Shown: piece by piece, positions 8,032-17,039 of the stretch
How positions within the stretch are numbered: the stretch's first letter is position 1
Layout of the letters: the number at the start of each line of letters is the position of its first letter
From: Cytophagales bacterium
GTDB taxonomy: Bacteria > Bacteroidota > Bacteroidia > Cytophagales > Cyclobacteriaceae
Length of the DNA stretch: 55,620 bases
Assembly: GCA_013298505.1 (NCBI GenBank)
Contig: JAAFHY010000012.1
Coordinates: 1-55,620, forward strand
Direction of reading: 5' to 3'
Program-made: the position numbers and the translations under genes
The notes under the pieces: generated by a model
Seen by the model: only the letters and a program-made list of their open reading frames with translations
Database searches by the model: none
Told to the model about the DNA's origin: nothing

Positions 8032-8179
8032 CCGTCTTTGCGAGTCCCGATGATGCTATCGGGAAGCTTAGGATTTTTAGAAGGGGGACGAAGCAATCCC
8101 TAAAATGGAAATTTTGACTTCGATTTAGCAGATCGCTTCGCGCCACCTCTCTTGCGATCGCAGGCACTCGCGATGACGG
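8032..8179. repeat. Intergenic MITE-like inverted repeat
   Basis: The ends CCGTCTTTGCGAG (8032-8044) and CTCGCGATGACGG (8167-8179) are inverted copies with two mismatches. Inside is a perfect hairpin TCCCGAT (8045-8051) / ATCGGGA (8058-8064). The unit fills the spacer between two convergent genes and may double as a terminator. No gene is seen in it. Confidence 0.7.
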
Positions 8180-8205
8180 ATTCTCATTTATTTGTGTAAT
8201 GTCAT

Positions 8206-8853
8206 TTACTTATAAACAATCACATAAAAGATCAACCACAATACAAAAACCAAAATATAAGAGGTAGATACAATCCACCACGTTGCTTTGTTTTGTTTGT
8301 GGGTTTTGAACGAAAAGAAATTTACGCCTCGTACCATCACCAAAACATAGAGTACCTCAAAGACACTGATCGCCCGAAGCGGGTAGGCAAATTGCTTGGC
8401 AACCAACTCGTGATCAAAAAAATTCATCAGCGATAATGGATAAAATGCTCGAATCTCAGGAAGGGTAGGGTCAGTTTTTACGAAAAGAAACCATCCTATT
8501 TTCAGTAATTCGGGCAATAGAAAAACAAATTCGGCAACCATGGCCACACTCCAACACTGGCTAAACGTAATGCGATAGCCAAACATAAAGCAACCCATCC
8601 ATAGCACAAATCCAATCACCGTAAATTTCCAAGCGTAGATGAAGGGGATAGAAAAAAATTGCAACGCACTGATTAATTGAAGAATAGCGCCTTCGGGTCG
8701 GTCTTGCAAAAATTCAAAGGCGGCTGTTTCGAATTCTATAAATGACTTTTTTAGATACAGCAAGAGCACCGAAATAAGGCACAAAACAAGAAAGGTAAGT
8801 TTCTTGTCAGAATCGAAAACAGAAGTGCTTTCTAAATCGTTAGTTGCATTCAT
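8206..8853 (-). CDS. Integral membrane protein of unknown function
   Basis: A 215-residue protein with a short polar N-terminus and about five hydrophobic helices (around residues 19-36, 63-92, 101-122, 162-177 and 191-213), separated by short loops. I recognise no catalytic motif; the layout vaguely recalls YIP1-type membrane proteins. The gene is single, convergent to the aminotransferase and divergent from the TPR gene at 8917. On its own strand the sequence TACTTTTG (8858-8865) fits the Bacteroidota -7 element and sits 4 bases before the ATG, implying a very short leader. Confidence 0.6.
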   Translation of the reverse strand: MNATNDLESTSVFDSDKKLTFLVLCLISVLLLYLKKSFIEFETAAFEFLQDRPEGAILQLISALQFFSIPFIYAWKFTVIGFVLWMGCFMFGYRITFSQCWSVAMVAEFVFLLPELLKIGWFLFVKTDPTLPEIRAFYPLSLMNFFDHELVAKQFAYPLRAISVFEVLYVLVMVRGVNFFSFKTHKQNKATWWIVSTSYILVFVLWLIFYVIVYK

Positions 8854-8857
8854 TTGA

Positions 8858-8865
8858 CAAAAGTA
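8858..8865 (-). promoter_or_regulatory. Bacteroidota -7 promoter element
   Basis: TACTTTTG on the minus strand matches TAnnTTTG exactly, 4 bases before the start of the membrane protein gene at 8853. No clear -33 element was identified. Confidence 0.5.
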
Positions 8866-8897
8866 ATTGTTTAGTTGATGATGTGTTTTAATAATCC

Positions 8898-8905
8898 CAA
8901 CTTTG
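8898..8905 (+). promoter_or_regulatory. Probable -7 promoter element of the TPR gene
   Basis: CAACTTTG differs from TAnnTTTG at one position and lies 11 bases before ATG 8917. It supports 8917 rather than the in-frame ATGs at 8875-8883 as the true start. Confidence 0.45.
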
Positions 8906-8916
8906 GCGTTCGTACA

Positions 8917-10122
8917 ATGACCAACGGAAGGAGCGTTTCATTTTTTCTACTAGTGCTGCACATGGTCGTGCTGGTTTCGCACGATTCGTTTGCTCAATCA
9001 AAGAAAGACACCACCATTATTCTTATTAGCAACATTACCGTTCAGTTAGAGGCTACGCAGGCTTTGAACGACTTATACGATTTTAAGTTTGATCAGGCCG
9101 AAAAGCAAATGCGTTGGTTTAAACAAAAATATGTGTGGCATCCGCTCCCTTATTTTATGTTGGGGCTTAGCGAGTGGTGGAAGATTATGCCCAATACCAA
9201 AGAAACAAAGTATGACGATCGCTTTTTGGCATATATGGATAGTGCCATTTTCGTAGCTGAAAATCTGTACAAAAAAAATCCGGAGTATAAAATTGAGGCG
9301 GCATTTTTCTTAGCGGCTGCCCACGGATTTAAAGGCAGGCTTTATGCCGATGAAGAGCGCAGGAATTGGCGCAAAGCTGCCGTGCAAGGTAAAGCAGCTT
9401 TAAACTATTTGGAAGTATGTAGGCAAAAAGAAAACCTTAGTCCTGAGTTATTATTTGGCGATGCACTCTACAATTACTTTTCGGTTTGGGTGCCCGAAAA
9501 TTATCCTTCGCTAAGGCCGCTTTTGTGGTTTTTTCGCAAAGGCGATAAGCAACTTGGACTTAAGCAGTTGAAAGAAGTTTCCTACAACGCTTTTTATACG
9601 CGCACCGAGGCCATGGTGTGGTTGATGCGAATTATGAACAGTTATGAGAACGACCAAGTGCGGGCTTTTCAGGTATCAGAGTATTTGTTTCAAACCTATC
9701 CCAACAATCCGTATTTTCATCGCTTCTACGCACGTATGTTGTATTCGCGGGGTATGTATCCCGAACTAGAAAAAGAATCGCAGCGCATACTAACTCTTAT
9801 TGATAGTGCGAAATTTGGTTACGAGGCCACCAGCGGCAGGTATGCCGCGTTTTACTTAGGCCAGTTTTATGATTTCAAGAAAAAAGATGAACAAGCAAAA
9901 AAATATTATTTGCTCTCGGTAAAATTTGCCGAGCAGATAGGCGCTACCGAATCGGGCTATTACTTATATTCGCTTAATGCCTTGGGCGAAATTTATGAGC
10001 GGCAGGGAAACAAAGCCGAAGCCAAGAAGTATTTTACATCCGTGAAGAAGAAAGCGGGGCGAAAAGACGAGGCATTTAAAGACGCTAAGAGGAGATTGAA
10101 GAAGTTGGAGAAGAGCGATTGA
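8917..10122 (+). CDS. Exported TPR-repeat protein
   Basis: Starting at ATG 8917 the product has 401 residues and a normal signal peptide (MTNGRSVSFFLLVLHMVVLV, cleavage after FAQ). The longer frame from 8875 would place extra polar residues before it and conflicts with the promoter-like CAACTTTG. The mature protein is helical, with several TPR-like units; the clearest are near the C-terminus (AAFYLGQFYDFKKKDEQAKK, then NALGEIYERQGNKAEAKKYF). It is probably periplasmic and mediates protein contacts. The last codons overlap the next gene, so the two are coupled. No enzymatic motif is visible. Confidence 0.75.
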   Translation: MTNGRSVSFFLLVLHMVVLVSHDSFAQSKKDTTIILISNITVQLEATQALNDLYDFKFDQAEKQMRWFKQKYVWHPLPYFMLGLSEWWKIMPNTKETKYDDRFLAYMDSAIFVAENLYKKNPEYKIEAAFFLAAAHGFKGRLYADEERRNWRKAAVQGKAALNYLEVCRQKENLSPELLFGDALYNYFSVWVPENYPSLRPLLWFFRKGDKQLGLKQLKEVSYNAFYTRTEAMVWLMRIMNSYENDQVRAFQVSEYLFQTYPNNPYFHRFYARMLYSRGMYPELEKESQRILTLIDSAKFGYEATSGRYAAFYLGQFYDFKKKDEQAKKYYLLSVKFAEQIGATESGYYLYSLNALGEIYERQGNKAEAKKYFTSVKKKAGRKDEAFKDAKRRLKKLEKSD

Positions 10123-11489
10123 TTTTTCGTAAACTCACAAATGCAATTATTTTGGAAGTAAGGGATTTAATCGTAACGCCTATCGTAATTATGATCGTTT
10201 ACATAGTTGCCTACTATGTGCGGCCTTATTGTACCGACCAAATTAACCGCTCTTATTTTATTCCAGCGCTTAGTGCCAAAATGTTTGGCGCATTGGCGGT
10301 TGGTTTTATCTATCAGTTTTACTATTCAGGTGGAGATACTTTTACCTATCATACCCATGGCAGCAGATTACTTTGGGAAGCGTTTATGGAATCGCCTTTG
10401 GAGGGTGTGCGTATTTTTTTTGCACATGGCACTTATGGACCAGGATTATGGAAGATAGCAGACCAGATCTGGTTTTGGCGTGATCCGCACTCTTTTTCAG
10501 TGATTCAAATTGCTGCTTTTTTTGATTTGTTTACGTTTTCAACGTATTCGGCAACGGCCATTTTGTTTTCGGTATTATCTTTTGTAGGTGGGTGGATGTT
10601 GTACTTAGTTTTTTACAAAGCCCACCCTCATGCACATACGGTATTGGCTATTTGTTGCTTGTTTATTCCTTCGGTTATTTTTTGGGGTTCAGGGTTGTTA
10701 AAGGATACTGTCACGCTTGCCTTTGCCAGTATTAGCACATTTTGCATTTATAAAATTTTCTTTGAGAGGAAAGGTTCAATCGGATACATCGTGTTATTTA
10801 TCCTATCCTTATTTGTCGTGTATTCTATTAAAAAGTACATTTTAATAAGTTTGATTGCTGCACTAATAGTTTGGATTTCGTCTGCATTTTATTTCAAAAT
10901 ACGATGGGCCATGTTAAGGATTTTGGTAGTTCCTATGGTGTTTATTTTCTGCCTAGGGCTATCTTATTTAAGCATCACCACCATTACCGAGGGCGATAAA
11001 AAATATTCGATCGAGAATATTGCCCTCACTTCTAAGATTACAGCTTACGACATTCGATATGGTTGGGGCGCACGCTCGGGCGATGGTTCGGGCTATTCGC
11101 TAGGCGAATTAGACGGTACATGGCAGAGCATGCTTAAGCTTGCACCGGGTGCAATCAATGTATCGCTGTTCAGACCTTATCCGTGGGAAGTAAGCAATCC
11201 GCTGATGGCACTTTCGGCTTTAGAAGGGCTCGTTACGCTGCTCATTACTATTCTTGTTTTGGTTAGAGTAAGAACGCACATTTTAAAATATGTAAAAGCC
11301 GAAGTGATCTTTTGCTTGGTGTTTGCACTCGTATTTGCTTTTGGTGTGGGTGTTTCTACCTTTAACTTCGGCACGCTCTCTCGCTATAAAATTCCGTTGT
11401 TGCCTTTTTATTGGTCGGCATTGGCCATTATCTATTCTACATGGTTAAGAGATAAGAGAAAATCAGTTATTGCTCAAGGGATTGAATAA
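10119..11489 (+). CDS. Polytopic membrane protein, unknown function
   Basis: A 456-residue protein with about nine or ten hydrophobic segments and a periplasmic-looking loop near residues 285-345 (ITTITEGDKKYSIENI, then GWGARSGDGSGYSLGELDG). The motifs YSGGDTFTYHTHG and SGLLKDTVTLA recur, as I remember, in Bacteroidota membrane proteins of polysaccharide regions; an O-antigen polymerase-like role is possible but unproven. The frame starts with TTG at 10119, inside the stop of the TPR gene; the first ATG (10191) would remove the first helix, so TTG is preferred. Its 3' end overlaps the convergent glycosyltransferase by 23 bases. Confidence 0.6.
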   Translation: MIFRKLTNAIILEVRDLIVTPIVIMIVYIVAYYVRPYCTDQINRSYFIPALSAKMFGALAVGFIYQFYYSGGDTFTYHTHGSRLLWEAFMESPLEGVRIFFAHGTYGPGLWKIADQIWFWRDPHSFSVIQIAAFFDLFTFSTYSATAILFSVLSFVGGWMLYLVFYKAHPHAHTVLAICCLFIPSVIFWGSGLLKDTVTLAFASISTFCIYKIFFERKGSIGYIVLFILSLFVVYSIKKYILISLIAALIVWISSAFYFKIRWAMLRILVVPMVFIFCLGLSYLSITTITEGDKKYSIENIALTSKITAYDIRYGWGARSGDGSGYSLGELDGTWQSMLKLAPGAINVSLFRPYPWEVSNPLMALSALEGLVTLLITILVLVRVRTHILKYVKAEVIFCLVFALVFAFGVGVSTFNFGTLSRYKIPLLPFYWSALAIIYSTWLRDKRKSVIAQGIE

Positions 11490-12576
11490 GCTTTAAATAA
11501 ACTTCTTGCTGGCTCTTAACAGAATACTTTTGCAGCACAGTAGCCCGCCCTTCTTTACCTAATTTTTTTCGTAGGGTTTTATCTTCAATTAGTAATGACA
11601 ACTTATCAACCCAATCATTTTCATCTACTGGCAAAAAACCATTTTCACCATTGCAGATAATTTCACGATTTACGCCTACGGATGACATCAATGTGGGTAT
11701 TTCCAACGCCATATATTGCAACCCTTTCAATCCACACTTTCCCCACGACCACTGATCGTCTGGTAACGGCATAATTCCAATATCAATTGACCGAAGATCT
11801 TCTAACTCCGTTTGCTTTCGCCAAGGTAGACCTTCAATTCCTAGTTCCTCATTTTTATAATTAGAGTCTCCGATTACTTTTATTTCAATTTCATTCCGGT
11901 ATTTGGCTTTAATACGAGTGAGCGCGGGGATGGCATATTGAAAATGCTCAATGGTAGAAACGCTTCCGCTCCAACCTATCGTAATTTTGTTGGTCGGCTC
12001 AGAAACTTCTTTAGGAACATACTCATCTGTATCAATAGTGGTTGGCACAATTTCAACAGCAGAGTTATTTTTTTTGGCGTACTCCAATAAGTATTGATTT
12101 CCTGCAAAAACCAGTTTCGATATCGAAATGATTTTGGCGGTTTTCGATCCATCTTTCAACCAAGAAAATGCTTTGTTGTTAGTCGAGATTACATCAATCC
12201 AAATCGCATCGTCAAAATCAAAAATTACATTTGGGTTTCGCCACGCTAAAAGATTTTCAAAAATAGGTATTCCTAGTATAAATGCTTCACGAGCAATGAT
12301 GATCACATCAAATTGATTGGCCCTCCAAACATCTTTCATTCTGCGAAACGCAAACTTTATTCCGAGCGGAATTTTTCTCAAATAATTACCAGGGCTATAG
12401 AAAAGCTTGTCTTCTTCTTCATCTTTAATCAAAGGTGAAAGAATGCACTCGTATTTATGCTCGGATAAGTATTGGAAATACTGTTCAAATCGAAATCGTT
12501 GATTGGGTGCCCGATCTTTGCGATGTGCCGCTATGAATAAAATCCGTTTCAAGCTAAGTTGATTTATTCGAGCCAA
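11467..12576 (-). CDS. Glycosyltransferase, GT4-like (GT-B fold)
   Basis: The 369-residue protein has the two-domain plan of GT-B enzymes: an N-terminal domain beginning RILFIAAHRKDRAPNQRFR, a middle acceptor-site segment with FDFDDAIWID, and a C-terminal donor domain with TIGWSGSVSTIEH, VIGDSNY, IGIMPLPDDQWSWGKCGLKGLQYMA and NGENGFLP. It probably transfers a sugar from a nucleotide donor during assembly of a surface glycan in the cytoplasm. The gene follows the epimerase with a 13-base overlap, so the two form an operon, and it overlaps the convergent membrane-protein gene by 23 bases at its 3' end. Confidence 0.85.
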   Translation of the reverse strand: MARINQLSLKRILFIAAHRKDRAPNQRFRFEQYFQYLSEHKYECILSPLIKDEEEDKLFYSPGNYLRKIPLGIKFAFRRMKDVWRANQFDVIIIAREAFILGIPIFENLLAWRNPNVIFDFDDAIWIDVISTNNKAFSWLKDGSKTAKIISISKLVFAGNQYLLEYAKKNNSAVEIVPTTIDTDEYVPKEVSEPTNKITIGWSGSVSTIEHFQYAIPALTRIKAKYRNEIEIKVIGDSNYKNEELGIEGLPWRKQTELEDLRSIDIGIMPLPDDQWSWGKCGLKGLQYMALEIPTLMSSVGVNREIICNGENGFLPVDENDWVDKLSLLIEDKTLRKKLGKEGRATVLQKYSVKSQQEVYLKLIQSLEQ

Positions 12577-13553
12577 ACCGCAGGTAATTTTTCGGTCACT
12601 TCAATATTGCTAAATACGGTGCTTTTCTTAGAGCCTGTCTGAAGCGCCCATTGTGCCATTTTCTGAAGGCCTTCTGCTAGGGGTGTGACTTTCGTTTTTC
12701 CAAAAACATCCATTGCTTTTTCATGACTGGAGTACGCGTGTACTACTTCGTTTCGGGCTTCGACATAGCGAATGTGCCCCTCTTTGCCCATGGCTTTGCA
12801 AACTTCTTTGGCCAGATCGTTTACAGTAAATTGAAGATCGGCACCTATGTTGAAAACCTGATTGGTAGCGCGAGGTACATTTACCGAATTAGCAATGATG
12901 GGTGCGATATCGCCTACATAACTAAATGCCCTCGATTGACTTCCGTCTCCGAATATGGTGAGTGGTTTATTTTGCATCAATTGGTTCATAAATATGCCCA
13001 CCACATTTCTGTACTTGTCGCCTAAATTTTGATACTCTCCATACACATTGTGCGGGCGGAAGATGACATAGTTCAAACCAAACATTTCATGGGCGCACTT
13101 CAGATCTTGCTCTACGGCAAACTTGGCAATTCCATAGGGATCTTCTGGTTGCGGATTAAGATCTTCGCGCATTGGTAATTGACCTTTGCCATACACTGCA
13201 ATGGATGAAGTGAACACAAAGCACTTTACTTTATGCTTGATGGACTCGTTGATCAAATTGATACTGCCAATCAAATTATTTTCGTAATTGAACTTGCGAA
13301 TAAAATGACTAAGACCTTCAGCGGCATAGGCTGCTAAATGATATACATAGTCGAATTGGTATTTCTCAAATAGCTCTGCTACTAGTTTCTGATCGGTAAT
13401 ACTACCCTTTACAAAGATGATGTTGGTGGGTAGATTCTCTTCGAAGCCCCCGCTTAAATCATCTAATATGATGAGTTGATGTCCGAGTTTAGTTAGCTCT
13501 CTGCTTACATGGCTTCCGATAAAGCCAGCTCCTCCTGTTAGTAGACTTATCAT
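12564..13553 (-). CDS. NAD-dependent nucleotide-sugar epimerase/dehydratase
   Basis: An extended short-chain dehydrogenase of 329 residues. The NAD-binding motif GGAGFIGSH is at residues 7-15, the TSS motif near 115-117, and the catalytic pair is Y140/K144 in DPYGIAKF. Further family marks are RPHNVYGEYQN and FNIGADLQFTVNDLA. The closest known functions are UDP-glucose or UDP-GlcNAc 4-epimerases, but dehydratases share these motifs, so the exact reaction is open. It overlaps the GT gene by 13 bases and lies 104 bases from the FkbM gene upstream, so all three may be co-transcribed. Confidence 0.85.
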   Translation of the reverse strand: MISLLTGGAGFIGSHVSRELTKLGHQLIILDDLSGGFEENLPTNIIFVKGSITDQKLVAELFEKYQFDYVYHLAAYAAEGLSHFIRKFNYENNLIGSINLINESIKHKVKCFVFTSSIAVYGKGQLPMREDLNPQPEDPYGIAKFAVEQDLKCAHEMFGLNYVIFRPHNVYGEYQNLGDKYRNVVGIFMNQLMQNKPLTIFGDGSQSRAFSYVGDIAPIIANSVNVPRATNQVFNIGADLQFTVNDLAKEVCKAMGKEGHIRYVEARNEVVHAYSSHEKAMDVFGKTKVTPLAEGLQKMAQWALQTGSKKSTVFSNIEVTEKLPAVWLE

Positions 13554-13657
13554 TATTTTAATAGAAAGAAAGTTGAAATTTATAATAAATAGTAGAAAAC
13601 AATTTATTCAGAACTAAACTAAGAATTATTGGTCGCGTAATTTTGTGCCCTTTACTT

Positions 13658-14479
13658 TTATGGATTGATGACATTAACTGTAAAAAGCAACATATCAATC
13701 TTTTCGTACGAAAGATTTTTTGCATTTGGATCGAACCTAGATAAATCTTCGTTATAAATTTTGTAGAAGTCAAGTGACTTTATGAGCATTTGAATTTTTC
13801 TATTGACAATCAGTTTAATCAGACGTCTTTCAGAATCTAGCTTCCGCAGGATTCTCCTCAAAAATCCGAATGGTAAATAACTAAGCTCAACGAACTCACA
13901 GAGCGCTTCAAAATGAAACGAAACAAGTAAGGTTGGATGGTTGGTATTTAAATAACCGACCAAATGAGGAATCAAAAAAAACTCTCCTCCTTCTATGTCC
14001 ATTTTAATAAAATCAATTTTGCTCACGCCTTTTTTTTCCAAAAACTCTGGCAACGAAACAGATTCAGCTTCAACAATTGCATTTGCCGATTTCACTCTCT
14101 TGAGCAAACTGGAACCTGAATCGCCATGAGCAAATCTCGAATATAATTTAACGGGCTCACCGGTTGAGGTAATTGCTAAATTATTTGCATCTATTTTGAT
14201 TGCAAGTTGGGGATTATGCGAAATATTTCTTTTCAACTCATTGTAAGCTACTGGATCAGGCTCAAAAGAATAGCATTTATTTACCTTAGAGCCAACATAA
14301 AGCGAAATAGGGCCAATCCAAGCGCCAATGTCTACTACGTTATGAGATGGTTTTAGCACCTTGTCTAAAATTAAGAAAGTATTCGTCTCCCATAGATTTT
14401 CTTCGTAAAGTATCCAATCTTTCGTGCTTCCTTCAACCACAAATGATACCCCATTTTTGGTTATACTTCTAGTGGACAT
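13658..14479 (-). CDS. FkbM family methyltransferase
   Basis: A 273-residue class I SAM-dependent methyltransferase of the FkbM type. The SAM-binding loop is VVDIGAWIGPISLYVG (about residues 48-63), the acidic end of strand two is YSFEPDPVAYNELKRN, and the family signature KMDIEGGEFFLIPHL appears near residue 160. FkbM enzymes O-methylate sugars or polyketides; in a glycan locus a sugar hydroxyl is the expected target. The gene is divergent from the Wzx flippase with a 57-base gap, making it the first minus-strand gene at the edge of the polysaccharide operon. Confidence 0.85.
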   Translation of the reverse strand: MSTRSITKNGVSFVVEGSTKDWILYEENLWETNTFLILDKVLKPSHNVVDIGAWIGPISLYVGSKVNKCYSFEPDPVAYNELKRNISHNPQLAIKIDANNLAITSTGEPVKLYSRFAHGDSGSSLLKRVKSANAIVEAESVSLPEFLEKKGVSKIDFIKMDIEGGEFFLIPHLVGYLNTNHPTLLVSFHFEALCEFVELSYLPFGFLRRILRKLDSERRLIKLIVNRKIQMLIKSLDFYKIYNEDLSRFDPNAKNLSYEKIDMLLFTVNVINP

Positions 14480-14536
14480 TAAGGTTTAAGTTTAAGATGA
14501 TAATTAGATTAGTTACTTTAGCCGTTTTTAGTTCAG

Positions 14537-15913
14537 ATGGTTTTCGACATCTTAAAACAGTTACGCAAAATTAATCAGAGTGGATCATTTATCCACAGCA
14601 TATCAGTCACTTCTTTTTGGAATATTCTAATAATCATAGTGCAATTTACATTATCACCTATTGTTACTCGGCTTTATACCCCTTCGGAATATGGCGTGTT
14701 TGCACTAATTAGTACTATTGTGGTTCCACTCACAATGATAGGTAGCTTTAGATATGCGGAGGCAATTGTGATTTGCGAAACAAGAAGAGATAGAAATAAC
14801 ACCGTTTTATTATCAGCATACTCAGTCATGACTATTTCAGTCATTACTTTTATCATTGTTCTTTTGGGCAAGGAGGCAATTGTCGTTTTTGTTGGTGACT
14901 CAGGTCTAGGCAACTTTATTTATTTCATTCCTCTCATCGTTTTTTTTTCGGGTTTAGTGGAAATTTTGCTTTGCTTAAATGTTAGTTATAGTAAGTTTTC
15001 GTATAACGGATTGACTGGGTTTGCAATGAACGTATCATCAAGGGTTTTTACTATAGGCTATACGTTCTTTATGCAGCCAAAGGCAGTAGGGCTTATTCTA
15101 GGTGAGTTAGTTGGAAAGTTAACGGCACTTACTCTTTTGTTATCTTCGGCAGCAAAACTTCAACAAAAATCAATTCATTTATTTAAGACTACTAGTTTTT
15201 CAGGCATATTGTATGCAATGCGTTTATTTAAGCGCTTTCCTTTGTATGTTTTGCCAACCAACATAGTAAATACACTATCAGTTTATTTACCAATTTATTT
15301 TTTAAAAGCTCAATTTTCATTGTCAGTAATTGGTTCGTATGCATTGGCTAGTAGCCTACTGGAAATTATTAACCGATTGCTTCCTTATTCGATAGCTACT
15401 ATTCTTTTTCCAAGAGCAGTTGAATGGAAGAGGAAATCGTGGGCTGAATTAACAAGTGGAGTTTATAAGCTTTATTGGATAATGTTAACATTCGCTCTAT
15501 TAATTTTTACAGGGTCTTCTCTGTTAGCTGAAATTATATTTCCTTTTGTTTTTGGGGAGTCATGGAATACCGCTGGAGTTTTTATATCACTGTTATCAAT
15601 CCAATATGCCTTTTACTTTATTTCTTTACCTATATCAGAAGTATACAAGGTCATAGACAGGCAAAATTTTTTATTCATTGCAACACTAGCATCAATTGGC
15701 TTAAAGGTAATTTCAATACTATTGTTGAGGCATTATTTGATTGGTGAAAGGGAATCAATATTTTGGTTTAGTGTTATTAGTTCGATAGGAAGTATTGTGC
15801 CAATTTTGGGGGTTTTTTACTTTTTAAATTTTAAATTAAAACAAGTATTTGCATCGCTGGCGGCAACCTTTGTTTTTTTAGCAACAATTATAGTTCTGTT
15901 AAACTTTAAGTAA
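14537..15913 (+). CDS. Polysaccharide flippase, Wzx/MATE-like
   Basis: A 458-residue polytopic protein of the MOP exporter superfamily. About twelve hydrophobic helices follow an N-terminal amphipathic stretch (ISVTSFWNILIIIVQF). The segment VTRLYTPSEYGVFALI, which places an acidic residue and YG after helix one, is typical of Wzx-type translocases. It should flip undecaprenyl-diphosphate-linked oligosaccharide across the inner membrane. It is the first gene of a plus-strand series whose members overlap or nearly touch up to 25269. TTACTTTA about 20 bases upstream is a weak promoter candidate. Confidence 0.85.
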   Translation: MVFDILKQLRKINQSGSFIHSISVTSFWNILIIIVQFTLSPIVTRLYTPSEYGVFALISTIVVPLTMIGSFRYAEAIVICETRRDRNNTVLLSAYSVMTISVITFIIVLLGKEAIVVFVGDSGLGNFIYFIPLIVFFSGLVEILLCLNVSYSKFSYNGLTGFAMNVSSRVFTIGYTFFMQPKAVGLILGELVGKLTALTLLLSSAAKLQQKSIHLFKTTSFSGILYAMRLFKRFPLYVLPTNIVNTLSVYLPIYFLKAQFSLSVIGSYALASSLLEIINRLLPYSIATILFPRAVEWKRKSWAELTSGVYKLYWIMLTFALLIFTGSSLLAEIIFPFVFGESWNTAGVFISLLSIQYAFYFISLPISEVYKVIDRQNFLFIATLASIGLKVISILLLRHYLIGERESIFWFSVISSIGSIVPILGVFYFLNFKLKQVFASLAATFVFLATIIVLLNFK

Positions 15914-16440
15914 TGGGTATTCGATTGATAAAAAAAATCATGTCGATTTTTTTGAGATGGGCTAATGACTATAATGCAGAGTGGCTTAGGTCAAAGCACC
16001 ATTTTCCTGCCAGCGTATCGTTCTATCATGCATCATTTGATGGAACCGTGATCATAGGCGAGAACACCTATATTAACGATTACTCTAGAGTTGATTCGGG
16101 CGAAAATTCCAAAGTGACCATTGGAGGAAACTGTGCGATTGGAAGATTTGTGCATATCACCTCTAAAACCCATCACTTAACACAACCAACAACGGATACT
16201 GATCGCAACGTAATGAAGACAACAGAGGCAGATGTAAAGATTGGCGATTGCGTTTGGATTGGTGATAAAGTAACGATACTGCCCGGAGTAACCGTTGGCG
16301 ATTACGCGATTGTTGCAGCCCATTGTGTTGTAAATAAAAATGTACAACCATTTGAAATTGTAGGCGGTATTCCAATGAAACATATCCGTTTTAATACCGA
16401 ACACGAAAAATTTGATTCAAGAAATAATAACAGGGTATGA
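15913..16440 (+). CDS. Left-handed beta-helix acyltransferase (WbbJ-like)
   Basis: The 175-residue product carries hexapeptide repeats typical of LbH acyltransferases (ENTYINDYSRVDSG, NSKVTIGGNCAIG, then IGDKVTILPGVTVGDYAIVAAHCVV). The C-terminus has the usual GGIPMKHIR. His residues in TSKTHHL lie where the catalytic histidine of the family is found. It probably acetylates a sugar hydroxyl or amino group with acetyl-CoA. Its ATG overlaps the flippase stop by one base and its end overlaps the HisH-like gene by four, so it is translated as part of the operon. Confidence 0.85.
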   Translation: MGIRLIKKIMSIFLRWANDYNAEWLRSKHHFPASVSFYHASFDGTVIIGENTYINDYSRVDSGENSKVTIGGNCAIGRFVHITSKTHHLTQPTTDTDRNVMKTTEADVKIGDCVWIGDKVTILPGVTVGDYAIVAAHCVVNKNVQPFEIVGGIPMKHIRFNTEHEKFDSRNNNRV

Positions 16441-17039
16441 TTGCTATTATTGATTATGGCGTTGGTAATTTATTGGCGATCAGAAACATCTTGCGCAAAG
16501 TAGGCGGAGATGCAGTTATCACTTCCGATGCGTCAGAGATTAGCAAGGCCACCAAACTGATCCTTCCAGGTGTAGGTGCGTTTGGATATGGTATGAATGA
16601 GTTGCGAAAAAGAAATTTGGTGGATTTGCTCAACGAAGAGGTATTGAGTAAGAAAAAAAATGTACTTGGACTTTGTTTAGGGGCGCAATTGATGACGAAG
16701 CATAGCCAAGAAGACGATGCCATCGGCTTGGGTTGGATTAATGGTACTACAATAAAATTTGATGAGACGAAGGTGCCCATATTTCCACACATGGGATGGG
16801 CGGATGTAAAATTTAAAGAGGGCAATTTACTTGGTGCTGATATGAACGAGCCGCGATTTTATTTTGCGCACTCGTATCATTTTAAATTTGAAGATGAACA
16901 ACAGGTAACAGGAACTACCGAATTTGGATATCCTTTTGCTTGCTGTTTTCAATCCGGCAATGTATATGGCGTTCAGTTTCACCCAGAGAAAAGCCATCGG
17001 TTTGGTATGGGATTCTTTACTAATTTTCTAAAACTGTGA
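16437..17039 (+). CDS. hisH2: HisH-type glutamine amidotransferase of a sugar amidation system
   Basis: A 200-residue class I glutamine amidotransferase. The nucleophile is C80 in LGLCLGAQ, and the catalytic His/Glu pair is in GVQFHPEKS near residue 185. The N-terminus IAIIDYGVGNL is that of HisH. It should hydrolyse glutamine and pass ammonia to the HisF-like partner encoded next, with a 4-base overlap. No histidine biosynthesis genes are nearby; the partners are HisF-like and WbpG-like genes in a glycan operon. The natural reading is therefore the HisH2 of a WbpG acetamidino-sugar system, not histidine synthesis. Confidence 0.88.
   Translation: MIAIIDYGVGNLLAIRNILRKVGGDAVITSDASEISKATKLILPGVGAFGYGMNELRKRNLVDLLNEEVLSKKKNVLGLCLGAQLMTKHSQEDDAIGLGWINGTTIKFDETKVPIFPHMGWADVKFKEGNLLGADMNEPRFYFAHSYHFKFEDEQQVTGTTEFGYPFACCFQSGNVYGVQFHPEKSHRFGMGFFTNFLKL

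Noticed and set aside
13645-13672. TAATTTTG promoter-like element on the plus strand
   Set aside because: The ATG behind it opens only two codons and all neighbouring genes are on the minus strand.
13558-13773. Minus-strand frame overlapping the 3' end of the FkbM gene
   Set aside because: Out of frame with the well-supported methyltransferase, low complexity, no motif.
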